Shown: positions 8,584 through 15,590, counted from the first letter of the stretch. The stretch: DNA of 20,636 bases from Methanolinea sp. UBA473 (GCA_002509495.1 DAEV01000107.1:1-20636), one strand, 5' to 3'. The notes: a model not told the origin generated them from the letters alone. A program made the numbers and translations.

Positions 8584-9180
8584 ATGAAATCGACAACTGT
8601 CATCGCCCTCACCTTCCTTCTCCTCACTGCAGGGGTAGTTTGTGCGGCTGCGATATCCCTTCAGGCCATCGATGCCTACAACCAGGGTGTGGACCTTGCA
8701 GAGGAGGGTAAGTTTTCAGAAGCCCTTTCCGCTGTTGACCAGGCATTGGCCATGGACCCCAATTTCACTCTTGCATGGGTGACGAGAGCGGGGATCCTGA
8801 CCGCAACAGGCAATTTCACAGAAGCTCTGGAAGCATCCGACCGTGCCGTTGCCCTAAACCCGAACCAGTCGGAAGCATGGACAAACCGGGCCTCCGCCCT
8901 GATCCAGCTGGACAGGAACACCGAAGCCCTCGAATCTGCGGATAGAGCGATCGAGATCGATCCGCGTCTTTCTGAGGCATGGATCGACAGGGCGACCGCC
9001 CTTTCAAATCTGAACCGGACGGAGGAAGCCAATGAAGCCCTGCAGATGGTCAGGTTCCTCACCGAGCCCCCTGCTACCACTACGACTCCGGCTCCAAGCC
9101 CAACGAAATCCCCGCTTCCCTGGGTCGCCGGACTCGCGGCGCTTGGAGGGGCAGCCTGGCTCGCAAGGATAAAACGATAA
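8584..9180 (+). CDS. Exported TPR-repeat protein with C-terminal membrane anchor
   Basis: Start at ATG 8584 rather than 8527 because it places a signal peptide (MKSTTVIALTF, then a hydrophobic run to VVCAAA) at the N-terminus; a GGAG lies about ten bases upstream. About residues 30-150 hold three to four tetratricopeptide repeats: the pattern A-DRA-ALNPN-SEAW-NRA recurs at near 34-residue spacing. A Thr/Pro/Ser-rich spacer follows, then a single hydrophobic helix (PWVAGLAALGGAAWL) and a basic tail ARIKR, which would anchor the repeats outside the cell. TPRs bind proteins; the partner is unknown. It stands alone between pyrI and a terminator-like hairpin. Confidence 0.82.
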   Translation: MKSTTVIALTFLLLTAGVVCAAAISLQAIDAYNQGVDLAEEGKFSEALSAVDQALAMDPNFTLAWVTRAGILTATGNFTEALEASDRAVALNPNQSEAWTNRASALIQLDRNTEALESADRAIEIDPRLSEAWIDRATALSNLNRTEEANEALQMVRFLTEPPATTTTPAPSPTKSPLPWVAGLAALGGAAWLARIKR

Positions 9181-9181
9181 A

Positions 9182-9217
9182 CGGCAGTATCTGCCGCTTG
9201 AAAAACAATCCTTTTTC
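9182..9217 (+). terminator. Hairpin and T run after the TPR gene
   Basis: CGGCAG, loop TAT, CTGCCG (9182-9196) is a perfect 6-bp stem beginning two bases after the stop, followed by CTTGAAAAACAATC and a T5 run. The interval to 9451 holds no gene; it has one more inverted repeat at 9347-9362 (TTTTTCT, CC, AGAAAAA), which could end the opposing PPAT transcript. Confidence 0.55.
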
Positions 9218-9346
9218 CAGGTTTTTATCGAAGATAGGGAACACACGAGATCCCTTCAATTGCTCCACGATATGATGAAAAACCGGATCATTCATTTGGC
9301 GCTGATCCACCCCGGGTGATGGCCGGATAGCGGAAGGAATCAGGGA

Positions 9347-9364
9347 TTTTTCTCCAGAAAAAAA
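9347..9364 (-). terminator. A/T inverted repeat downstream of the PPAT gene
   Basis: TTTTTCT at 9347-9353, two-base gap, AGAAAAA at 9356-9362 with two more A. Read on the minus strand, about 90 bases beyond the PPAT stop, it provides a U-rich tract. It may serve both converging transcripts. Confidence 0.35.
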
Positions 9365-9451
9365 GTGATGCTGTGAGTATCGCATCTTCCTCTGTCGGAA
9401 CTCTTTATGAATTGACTTGATCCTCGCGGTTCAATCCTTTATCCCCGCCGA

Positions 9452-9955
9452 TCAGCACTCCCGGCTTCCCCCCTTCCCATCAATGCCGGAATTGACTCCC
9501 GAGAGGATCTTTCCGTGGGCGTCGATCTCACCCCGGTAGATCCGTGTGCTCGAGATCCACCTGCCATCGTCGGCGAGGACACAGGTGATGTGGTGAATGT
9601 CCACCTTTGTATACCCCTTTTGCTTGCGGAGGAGATTGATCTCGTGGGCAATCGGGAGGGTCTCTTCACTCACGACAAGTGCATCGAACTCCGCATCCAA
9701 GGCCGATCCGTACCGGTCGGAGAGGGGCTCGATCCGCCAGGATGCCCCATACTCCTCCCCCTGAATGAACCGCTCGAGAGCCGCCTTCCGTTCATCGTAT
9801 CCGCGAACCGGGTGAACTTTCCTTGAAGCGAACGAATCTGTGGTCAGGCCTATGGTGACGATCCCTCCTTTCCCCGCGAGCTCGAAGGAACGGGCGATAA
9901 GGCGCCGGTGTCCATCGTGGAGCGGGTCGAAAGTGCCCCCAACCATAACCTTCAT
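9452..9955 (-). CDS. coaD: Pantetheine-phosphate adenylyltransferase, archaeal type
   Basis: Transfers AMP from ATP to 4'-phosphopantetheine to give dephospho-CoA, the penultimate step of CoA synthesis. The 167-residue protein begins MKVMVGGTFDPLHDGH: the GTFDPLH and HxGH-like signature of nucleotidyltransferases. The ISSTR motif near residue 135 is the second nucleotide-binding signature. The archaeal family (COG1019) is distant from bacterial CoaD, and the sequence fits the archaeal branch. It is divergent from the carbonic-anhydrase-like gene with only 30 bases between start codons. Confidence 0.92.
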   Translation of the reverse strand: MKVMVGGTFDPLHDGHRRLIARSFELAGKGGIVTIGLTTDSFASRKVHPVRGYDERKAALERFIQGEEYGASWRIEPLSDRYGSALDAEFDALVVSEETLPIAHEINLLRKQKGYTKVDIHHITCVLADDGRWISSTRIYRGEIDAHGKILSGVNSGIDGKGGSREC

Positions 9956-9985
9956 GGTGCCAGATACTTAATTTTCTATGCTATT
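9956..9985. promoter_or_regulatory. Compact divergent start region between PPAT and gamma-CA genes
   Basis: Only 30 bases separate the two start codons. The middle (9966-9978) is A/T-rich, TTAATTTTCTATG, and could be read in both directions. No room exists for two separate promoters with 5' leaders, so the messages are probably leaderless or one promoter lies inside the opposite gene. This is inference from spacing. Confidence 0.4.
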
Positions 9986-10477
9986 ATGGCTGTTGGTAGC
10001 GCGCGCGCGGCAAACGTCTTCATTGCAGGGAATGCCACGGTCCTCGGGGATGTGACCCTCGGCAGGGAAACAAGTGTCTGGTATGGAGCAGTCCTTCGGG
10101 CAGACAAGGACAGGATTGTCCTCCGGGATCGCTCCAACGTTCAGGACAACGCGGTGATCCACACTTCGAAAGGATTCCCTGCGCTCATAGGCAGCGAGGT
10201 TTCCATCGGGCACGCGGCAATTCTTCACGGGTGCACCATCTCCGATCGTGTGCTGGTTGGCATGGGGGCTATCGTGCTCAATGGGGCAGTGGTGGGCGCA
10301 GACTGCCTTATCGGGGCTGGCGCGGTGGTCACCGAGGGATCTGTCATCCCGCCCGGATCCGTAGTGGTAGGTGTTCCGGGAAAAGTGATCAAGCAGGTTA
10401 CCGAAGACCAGAAACGCCACATAGTCCAGAACGCCTCGAACTACTGGGAACTTGCCGGGAGGTACATGCTTGGCTAA
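9986..10477 (+). CDS. Gamma-class carbonic anhydrase-like left-handed beta-helix protein
   Basis: The ATG at 9986 gives a 163-residue protein with hexapeptide repeats throughout. The three zinc ligands of the gamma class are present with the standard spacing: H59, H76 and H81 (H-x16-H-x4-H). The acidic loop of the prototypical Cam enzyme is absent, which places it in the CamH/YrdA-like branch; those proteins may or may not have anhydrase activity. If active it would interconvert CO2 and bicarbonate, useful to a CO2-reducing methanogen. The next gene starts inside its last codons (8-base overlap), so it leads a four-gene unit with the HdrA-like, MtnA-like and DUF116 genes. Confidence 0.88.
   Translation: MAVGSARAANVFIAGNATVLGDVTLGRETSVWYGAVLRADKDRIVLRDRSNVQDNAVIHTSKGFPALIGSEVSIGHAAILHGCTISDRVLVGMGAIVLNGAVVGADCLIGAGAVVTEGSVIPPGSVVVGVPGKVIKQVTEDQKRHIVQNASNYWELAGRYMLG
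10457..10463 (+). promoter_or_regulatory. Shine-Dalgarno that fixes the HdrA-like start at TTG
   Basis: GGGAGGT lies six bases before TTG 10470, inside the end of the gamma-CA gene. It supports TTG 10470, which gives an N-terminus MANVVVIGGG directly at the FAD motif, over the upstream TTG at 10452. Confidence 0.7.
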
Positions 10478-11753
10478 CGTTGTGGTCATCGGAGGAGGAA
10501 TATCAGGGATCCAGGCAGCGCTTGATCTCGCAAACCATGGCATTGACGTGCATATCATCGAGCGCGAGCCCTCCATCGGGGGCCATATGGCCATGCTCGA
10601 CAAGACCTTTCCCACCAACGACTGCTCGATGTGCATTCTCTCCCCAAAGATGATGGACATCTACCGTCACCCCCTCATCCATACCCACACCTGTGCCGAA
10701 GTAACCGGCATTACCGGGGAGGCAGGCAGATTTCTGGTCACAATCCGGAAATTGCCGCGATATGTGGATGAAGATCTCTGCAACGGGTGCGGGGACTGCA
10801 TCGAGATCTGCCCGATCGAGGTCTACAACCGTTTCGATGCCGGGATCGGAGTGCGCAAGGCCATCTACAAGCCCCACCAGCAGGTAGTGCCGGATATCGT
10901 GACAAAGGACCCGGAGCACTGTATCGAGTGTGGTCTCTGTTACGACGTGTGTGGACCCCGCGCGATCCGGAAGGAGGATACGGAACGGATTATCGAGATC
11001 CCGGCAGCGAGCATCATCATCGCCTGCGGGTACGAGGTCTTCGATGCAGGAAGGAAGGAGCAGTTCCAGTACCTCCGTTACCCGGACGTGATCACGAGCC
11101 TAGAGTTCGAACGGATGATGAACGCCAGCGGACCGACCGGAGGGAAGATCCGGCGTCTGTCGGATGGAACTACCCCGGGCTCCATCGTCTTCGTCCAGTG
11201 TGTCGGTTCCCGGGACATCCCTGAGGGCCGGCCTTACTGCTCCGGCATATGCTGCATGGCTGCCATCAAGAATTCCCTGCTGCTCCGGGAGAAGTACCCG
11301 GATATCGAGGTAACCATCCTGTACATGGATATCCGGGCATATGGGAAAGGATACGAAGAATATTACAGGAGAGCAGAGGATGCAGGGATCCGGTTCCTTC
11401 GTGGAATGCCCGCAGAGATCCTCGAACAGGGAGGGCACATGATCATCCGTGTGGAAAATACCGAGACAGGTGAGATGAAGGTCCTGGAACCCGGGATGGT
11501 GGTATTATCGGTTGGCCTCGAACCCTGCCTTGATGCGGAGAAACTTGCGGAGAAGTTCTCGATCCCAAGGGAGCAGACCGGGTTTCTCAAACCCCTTGAC
11601 GACAAGATTAATACAATCGCAACAGTCAAGCCAGGGATCTACCTGGCCGGGACCGTAACCGCCCCCCGGGATATCCCGGACTGCGTTGCCCATGCAGGGG
11701 CTGCCGCCATGAGGGCCTTCCTTGATGCGACCAGGGAAGGATCGGCGGAATGA
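10470..11753 (+). CDS. Short HdrA-like FAD/iron-sulfur protein
   Basis: 427 residues, related to HdrA, the FAD subunit of heterodisulfide reductase. Seen in order: dinucleotide motif VIGGGISG (7-14); TFPTNDCSMC (46-55), typical of HdrA; an inserted ferredoxin domain with two 4Fe-4S sets (C104, C107, C110, C114 and C151, C154, C157, C161); and C244-x12-C257-x3-C261-C262, the spacing known for the unusual cluster near the HdrA flavin. Compared with canonical HdrA (about 650 residues) it lacks the N-terminal domain and the C-terminal ferredoxin domain. No hdrB, hdrC or mvhD is in the window, so its electron partners are unknown. It overlaps gamma-CA by 8 bases and mtnA by 4. Confidence 0.85.
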   Translation: MANVVVIGGGISGIQAALDLANHGIDVHIIEREPSIGGHMAMLDKTFPTNDCSMCILSPKMMDIYRHPLIHTHTCAEVTGITGEAGRFLVTIRKLPRYVDEDLCNGCGDCIEICPIEVYNRFDAGIGVRKAIYKPHQQVVPDIVTKDPEHCIECGLCYDVCGPRAIRKEDTERIIEIPAASIIIACGYEVFDAGRKEQFQYLRYPDVITSLEFERMMNASGPTGGKIRRLSDGTTPGSIVFVQCVGSRDIPEGRPYCSGICCMAAIKNSLLLREKYPDIEVTILYMDIRAYGKGYEEYYRRAEDAGIRFLRGMPAEILEQGGHMIIRVENTETGEMKVLEPGMVVLSVGLEPCLDAEKLAEKFSIPREQTGFLKPLDDKINTIATVKPGIYLAGTVTAPRDIPDCVAHAGAAAMRAFLDATREGSAE

Positions 11754-12790
11754 AACCGCTCCAGACCATCAACTGGGAGGAGGGAGGGACAATCTCCTTC
11801 ATCGACCAGACCCAGCTCCCGAATTCTTTCCGGATAGTCCGGTGCAGGTCCGTGGAGCGGCTCATCATGGCGATCCGGCGTCTCGAGATCAGGGGTGCGC
11901 CCGCCCTGGGAATTGCAGGTGCCCTGGGCGTTGCACTTGCCTCACGGACCATCCGCGAGAGGGATGATTCAAAGTACCTGGACATGCTCCGGACGGAGGC
12001 GGAAAGGATCGCACAGTCCAGGCCCACAGCGGTAAACCTCTCGTGGGGAGTCCGGCAGGCGCTGGACGCAGCTATGCAGGGGACCTCTATTTCCGATATC
12101 CGGATCCGTGCTCTCGAAGCTGCTTTACGGGTAGCCGAGGACGATGCCCGAAGTTGCCATGCCCTTGGTGAATACGGGGCAATTCTGCTTCCGGATCCCT
12201 GCACGGTGCTCACTCACTGCAATGCCGGTGCCCTTGCCTGCCGTGAGTGGGGCACCGCCCTTGGAGTCGTCCGATCGGCGGTGGAACAGGGAAAGGAGGT
12301 GCGGGTCCTCGCCTGCGAGACAAGGCCGCTTCTCCAGGGAGCGCGGCTGACAGCCTGGGAGCTTTTTCGCGACGGGATCCCGGTAACGGTCATTCCCGAC
12401 TCATCTGCCGCCCTCCTGATGATGCAAAAGGAGATTGATGTCGTGATCGTGGGTGCGGACCGGGTCACCAGGGATGCGGTCTTCAACAAGGTCGGCACCT
12501 ACATGCATGCCCTCTGCGCCAGGCACCACTGCATTCCTTTCTACGTGGCCGCACCTCTTTCCACGTTCGATCCCATGCACAGGGCAGCGGAGATCACCAT
12601 CGAGGAGCGGGGGAGGGAGGAGGTTGCCTCGTTTTGCAGGGTTCCCACCGTGCCCGATGGAGTTCCTGTTCGCAACCCCGCATTCGATGCAACCCCCCAC
12701 GAACTCGTGACTGCATTTTTTACCGATGCGGGAGCATTCCGTCCTCCGCTGGAATGGGATCTCCTTTCAACCGGAGGGCCGGGCACTTGA
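11750..12790 (+). CDS. mtnA: MtnA-like sugar-phosphate isomerase (methylthioribose-1-phosphate isomerase family)
   Basis: 346 residues, eIF2B-related aldose-ketose isomerase. Conserved features: IRGAPALGIAGALG (48-61), catalytic C157 in THCNAGALA, D237 in GADRV and NKVGTY, matching Cys160 and Asp240 of Bacillus MtnA. The usual DETRP motif reads ACETRP here, a small deviation. Known role: isomerises 5-methylthioribose 1-phosphate to the ribulose form in methionine salvage; in Methanocaldococcus the homolog also acts in 5'-deoxyadenosine salvage. A ribose-1,5-bisphosphate isomerase role is the main alternative but fits the motifs less well. ATG overlaps the previous stop (ATGA), so translation is coupled with the HdrA-like gene. 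Confidence 0.88.
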   Translation: MKPLQTINWEEGGTISFIDQTQLPNSFRIVRCRSVERLIMAIRRLEIRGAPALGIAGALGVALASRTIRERDDSKYLDMLRTEAERIAQSRPTAVNLSWGVRQALDAAMQGTSISDIRIRALEAALRVAEDDARSCHALGEYGAILLPDPCTVLTHCNAGALACREWGTALGVVRSAVEQGKEVRVLACETRPLLQGARLTAWELFRDGIPVTVIPDSSAALLMMQKEIDVVIVGADRVTRDAVFNKVGTYMHALCARHHCIPFYVAAPLSTFDPMHRAAEITIEERGREEVASFCRVPTVPDGVPVRNPAFDATPHELVTAFFTDAGAFRPPLEWDLLSTGGPGT

Positions 12791-12803
12791 CCTGTGCACC
12801 AGT

Positions 12804-13529
12804 ATGAACTTCGATCTCGCCCTCTTCGAACAATTCATTTTCCTGATTGGCCAGATCACGCTGGTCGTGGTGATCGGGAGTTTCCTCTGCGCCCTGCTGC
12901 TGGTTGCCCTCTCCATCTACTCCATAGGGAGGGGAAAACTGTACTTTCCCCGGTTTCTAAAGGCCGGCATGGTCCTTCTCGAGGGACTTTCCAAGGCGTT
13001 GTTCCGGCTCTTCGGACTCGAGGACTCCGAAGTACTGACGTTCTTCATCAACCTCCATAACAGCATGAATAAGAAGGCCTTCTCTGAAGTTCCTGTGGAA
13101 GAGAGAGCCGTCTTCCTCCCTCAGTGCCTCCGCTCCGCCAGATGCCCCGCACACCTCTCCCCTGAGGGGCTGAAATGCCGGAGCTGCGGCCAGTGCACCG
13201 TCGGATGGTGGAGGATCGTCCTTGAGAAGATGGGCTACCGGGTCTTCGTGGTACCCGGATCCTCCTTCATCAAGCGGATGGTGAAAAAATATCACCCTAA
13301 GGCGATCCTCGGCGTGGGTTGCCTGAACGAAGTGAAGGAAGGCCTGGAGATATCGGATAAGATCGGGCTCGTATCCATGGGCGTAGTGACCTTGAAAGAG
13401 GGGTGCGTGGAGACACTCGTGAACTGGGACGACATTTTGGAGACCGCACTCCTCGGTATCGATCCCGCCCGCATTCCCGGTGAACTTGCCGATCGGCCGA
13501 ACGGGACCAGTTACACTCCGACGGAGTGA
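12804..13529 (+). CDS. DUF116 family cysteine-rich membrane protein
   Basis: Start at ATG 12804, 13 bases after mtnA, is preferred to 12726 inside mtnA; it gives 241 residues. The N-terminus has a long hydrophobic stretch (about residues 9-42), so one or two membrane helices. The soluble part carries C108, C114, C125, C128 and C131 (QCLRSARC and CRSCGQC), then C173 (GVGCLNE) and C201 (EGCVET), the layout of DUF116. The family has no established function; the cysteines suggest a metal or iron-sulfur site. As last gene of the gamma-CA/HdrA-like/mtnA run it may join the flavoprotein to the membrane, but that is a guess. Confidence 0.8.
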   Translation: MNFDLALFEQFIFLIGQITLVVVIGSFLCALLLVALSIYSIGRGKLYFPRFLKAGMVLLEGLSKALFRLFGLEDSEVLTFFINLHNSMNKKAFSEVPVEERAVFLPQCLRSARCPAHLSPEGLKCRSCGQCTVGWWRIVLEKMGYRVFVVPGSSFIKRMVKKYHPKAILGVGCLNEVKEGLEISDKIGLVSMGVVTLKEGCVETLVNWDDILETALLGIDPARIPGELADRPNGTSYTPTE

Positions 13530-13540
13530 AGTCGTTTCTT
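13514..13540 (+). terminator. Hairpin across the DUF116 stop codon
   Basis: CACTCC, loop GAC, GGAGTG (13514-13528) is a perfect 6-bp stem that includes part of the stop codon, followed by GTCGTTTCTTAG. It could end the four-gene transcript; the T tract is short. Confidence 0.4.
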
Positions 13541-13561
13541 AGTGGTAATTCACACGGTCAC

Positions 13562-13622
13562 GTATCAGTCACCGGATCCGCCGCCGGGCGCCCTTCGGGT
13601 GCGGCGGGGTGTATCGTGTCGG
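13562..13622. repeat. GC-rich repeat, copy A
   Basis: About 61 bases sharing TCAGTCAC, a CCGCC...GGCGG hairpin, and TATCGTGT with copy B at 14206-14268. The hairpin arm reads CGCCC, TTC, GGGTG inside an outer CCGCC/GGCGG stem. Copies A and B lie in the same direction about 640 bases apart, one on each side of an AT-rich small gene. Confidence 0.7.
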
Positions 13623-13690
13623 TAGTATGGGGGCGATAGCCCTACAGGGGGCGACAGGCCCCGCCGCGGGGGCATCCCCCTATCGCGATA
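13623..13690. repeat. Cluster of short GC hairpins after repeat copy A
   Basis: Three adjacent perfect hairpins: GGGC/GCCC with loop GATA near 13631; GGGGC/GCCCC with loop GACAG at 13648-13662; GGGGG/CCCCC with loop CAT at 13668-13680. The 16-base word spanning 13647-13662 recurs exactly at 14357-14372. No open frame of interest lies here. Confidence 0.65.
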
Positions 13691-13789
13691 AGCCATGTGC
13701 TGGACACAAGTCTATCCCGATTGCATCCTTTAAATAATGAAAAATAAAGCCAGCCATATTGTCCCGGGAATCAGGCCGATCCCCTCGAT

Positions 13790-14098
13790 TTAGTACCAAC
13801 ACCCCTTCTTTTTATTGAGTAATTCTGAAAGATGCAATCCAATTTTATGGGATGGAGGATCCGCACTGGAAGATTGTTCAATTATTGGAATAGGTTCACC
13901 ACAAAGATCACTATAAAGACCATTCGTTTTAGGATGAAAATCTTTGATATTTTCCCCGAACGGCACAAACGACCACTGTTTCGTTAGAGGAATATCGCCT
14001 GGCATCACATTCCCTGCCGTCCCAGGTACCGCGAACACAAATATAAAAAGGACCCCCGATAGCAGGCAAATACTGATAATTCTATCCACTTTATCCAT
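13790..14098 (-). CDS. Small exported protein of unknown function, AT-rich
   Basis: 102 residues. The N-terminus MDKVDRIISICLLSG with the hydrophobic run to FAVPGTAG reads as a signal peptide. The mature part of about 75 residues shows no domain I recognise; it is hydrophilic and ends in LNKKKGCWY. A good ribosome-binding site, GGTGAT, ends four bases before the ATG (14103-14108), which supports a real gene. The gene and its flanks (about 13700-14200) are visibly more AT-rich than the neighbours and lie between two diverged GC-rich repeats, suggesting acquisition by transfer. On the minus strand a T-rich stretch beyond the stop (about 13737-13750) may end the message. Confidence 0.65.
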   Translation of the reverse strand: MDKVDRIISICLLSGVLFIFVFAVPGTAGNVMPGDIPLTKQWSFVPFGENIKDFHPKTNGLYSDLCGEPIPIIEQSSSADPPSHKIGLHLSELLNKKKGCWY

Positions 14099-14102
14099 CT
14101 AA

Positions 14103-14108
14103 ATCACC
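14103..14108 (-). promoter_or_regulatory. Shine-Dalgarno of the small exported protein
   Basis: GGTGAT on the minus strand, complementary to the ATCACC of archaeal 16S rRNA 3' ends, four bases before the ATG. Further upstream, about 14176-14190, an ATAATTTTATC stretch may be the TATA region. Confidence 0.6.
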
Positions 14109-14205
14109 TTATTCAGAGCAATTGTTAGTAGCATAAGATTTCTTGAATGATAATTGACTGATGATTTCCTTCGAGTTAGATAAAATTATTCATCCTCATG
14201 GTTAG

Positions 14206-14268
14206 GTGTCAGTCACTGAACCCGCCGCGGTGGCGCCCCGTCGGGGGCGGCGGTGTTTATCGTGTGGA
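14206..14268. repeat. GC-rich repeat, copy B
   Basis: Direct repeat of copy A: TCAGTCACT, a GC hairpin (CGCCCC, GTC, GGGGGCG with outer CCGC/GCGG), then TTTATCGTGTGG. The two copies differ at several places and the differences partly keep the stem pairing, as for an old structured element. Confidence 0.7.
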
Positions 14269-14273
14269 TGTTA

Positions 14274-14318
14274 GGCGACCGTAGGTCGCCCCAGGGTGCG
14301 AGGGGCGGAGCCCTTCGC
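14274..14318. repeat. Two strong hairpins between repeat copies B and C
   Basis: GGCGACC, GTA, GGTCGCC (14274-14290) is a perfect 7-bp stem. GCGAGGGGC, GGA, GCCCTTCGC (14298-14318) pairs over nine positions with one G-T pair. They lie side by side without coding capacity. Confidence 0.65.
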
Positions 14319-14327
14319 GGTGATTTC

Positions 14328-14372
14328 GGGGGCGGCGGTTTATCGCGTGGGGGCGAGGGGGCGACAGGCCCC
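14328..14372. repeat. GC-rich repeat, partial copy C
   Basis: GGGGGCGGCGG followed by TTTATCGCGTGG matches the right half of copy B (14243-14267) with a two-base deletion. It continues into the 16-base word at 14357-14372 shared exactly with copy A's flank. A last degenerate trace, GGGACAGGCCCC, is at 14451-14462. Confidence 0.65.
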
Positions 14373-14389
14373 ACATACGCAGCTTATTG

Positions 14390-14397
14390 AAAAAAAA
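14390..14397 (-). terminator. U8 tract downstream of the prenyltransferase gene
   Basis: A run of eight A on the plus strand reads as U8 for the minus-strand prenyltransferase transcript, about 75 bases after its stop. U tracts are the usual archaeal termination signal. Confidence 0.5.
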
Positions 14398-14472
14398 TAC
14401 CGGAGGTGTTGGAACAAATGGTGCCTGCCGAAGGTGGCCTGGGGTTCGAAGGGACAGGCCCCCTCGCTCCGG

Positions 14473-15285
14473 TTACAGGAACACCGCTGCAAGGGTGAAG
14501 ACAACAAGCGAAGCGAACATCGCATACTTCACGAGAGTCGTCGCTCCCGATCTTCTCAGGCACTCTGCAGTACGGCATGGGAATGCTTTACCTGCCGCTG
14601 CCAGGATCAGCAGATCGACGATTCCAATCCCGCCAAGGTACCATGCGCCCCACCAGAGCCCCGGTACAAGGCTCGCAAGAATTGCCGCCATCAGGAAAAA
14701 AAATCCAATTTGAACGGTCTTCTGGACTCCTATACGAATGGGGACGGTGTCGGCACCGCCGGAGGCATCGCCCTCCAGATCCTCGGCGTCCTTCCAGAGC
14801 TCCCTGGCAAGCATGGCCAGGAAGGTGATCAGGGCGATCGGGATCACCCTGACAAGACCGTCCATCCCAGAAAATGCACCCCCGAAGAGAAAGATCGAGG
14901 CGGTTAGGTAGGAGATGGCAGCATTTCCCAGACCCGGCGTTCGTTTCAGCCAGGCCGCATAGAGAACGAGAAGAATGGAGTTTGCGACTGCAATCTCGGC
15001 ACAGAGCGGATTTGTGAAGAGAGAGAGGAGTATCCCGGCAATGAAGAGGACAGCAGAGAGGGAAAGGGCCTGCGGCTCTGTCACAGATCCCGAGGGGATC
15101 GGCCTCTCGGGGCGGTTGACCCGGTCAATCTCCGCATCATAGTAATCGTTGATTGCATTGCCAGCCCCGGTGACCAGGAAAACGATGGCGAGCAGGAGGA
15201 GGGTCCCGGGAACAACCGTCCCCGTCGCCATGAGGTACCCTACTATTGCGGCGATTCCGGCAACCAGCGCGTTCGCAGGACGCAT
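14473..15285 (-). CDS. UbiA-type prenyltransferase, likely digeranylgeranylglyceryl phosphate synthase
   Basis: 270 residues with about eight to nine hydrophobic helices. The first Asp-rich motif is NAINDYYDAEIDRVNRPERP (about residues 43-62) and the second is ELWKDAEDLEGD (about 165-176); both bind prenyl diphosphate through magnesium. In archaea this branch joins geranylgeranyl diphosphate to geranylgeranylglyceryl phosphate, the second ether bond of membrane lipids. Start ATG at 15285 is slightly short: the ten codons before it, back to an in-frame stop, still encode family-like residues (YVRL before MRPANA) but offer only CTG as an alternative start. Other UbiA substrates, for example quinone-type rings, are less likely here. 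Confidence 0.87.
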   Translation of the reverse strand: MRPANALVAGIAAIVGYLMATGTVVPGTLLLLAIVFLVTGAGNAINDYYDAEIDRVNRPERPIPSGSVTEPQALSLSAVLFIAGILLSLFTNPLCAEIAVANSILLVLYAAWLKRTPGLGNAAISYLTASIFLFGGAFSGMDGLVRVIPIALITFLAMLARELWKDAEDLEGDASGGADTVPIRIGVQKTVQIGFFFLMAAILASLVPGLWWGAWYLGGIGIVDLLILAAAGKAFPCRTAECLRRSGATTLVKYAMFASLVVFTLAAVFL

Positions 15286-15403
15286 TAACCGAACATAGGA
15301 AAATACCCGCAGGATCTACCATGCCCCCGGCATCTGGGTTTCTATTGACATTTCCTTTCAACCCTGATGAACCTGCACCCCGGGTCCATCAAAAGAGGAG
15401 CTA

Positions 15404-15478
15404 CGGGCGTGGGGGGATTTGAACCCCCGACCTACAGCTTAGGAGGCTGCCGCCCTGTCCTGACTAGGCCACACGCCC
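15404..15478 (-). tRNA. tRNA-Arg, anticodon CCT
   Basis: 75 bases folding fully: acceptor GGGCGTG/CACGCCC, D stem GCCT/GGGC, anticodon stem GCAGC/GCTGT with loop CTCCTAA (anticodon CCT, reads AGG), five-base variable loop, T stem GGGGG/CCCCC with loop TTCAAAT, discriminator G. No intron and no encoded CCA. Position 26 is G, the base modified by Trm1, whose gene lies 500 bases away. Confidence 0.97.
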
Positions 15479-15590
15479 CTGCCTATATCCATTACCGAAG
15501 GAAAGGTAAAAGGTTACCGAACCGGCCAGGTTTCTTATACCTCAAACCCAGGTTCCATTCTCATTACCTTCTGCGACATACAGAACTGTG

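Noticed and set aside
10470..13529. Complete heterodisulfide reductase operon
   Set aside because: Only an HdrA-like gene is present; the following genes are MtnA-like and DUF116, with no CCG-domain HdrB or HdrC.
13562..14372. CRISPR array
   Set aside because: Repeats are few, unequal in length and spacing, and separated by a gene; no cas genes are present.
14296..14907. Plus-strand open frame of 203 codons over the repeat island and the prenyltransferase gene
   Set aside because: It is antisense to a clear UbiA-type gene and its start lies in repeats; composition is Arg/Pro-rich and domain-free.
15404..15478. tRNA as an integration site for a mobile element
   Set aside because: No integrase gene and no repeated tRNA 3' end is visible on either side.
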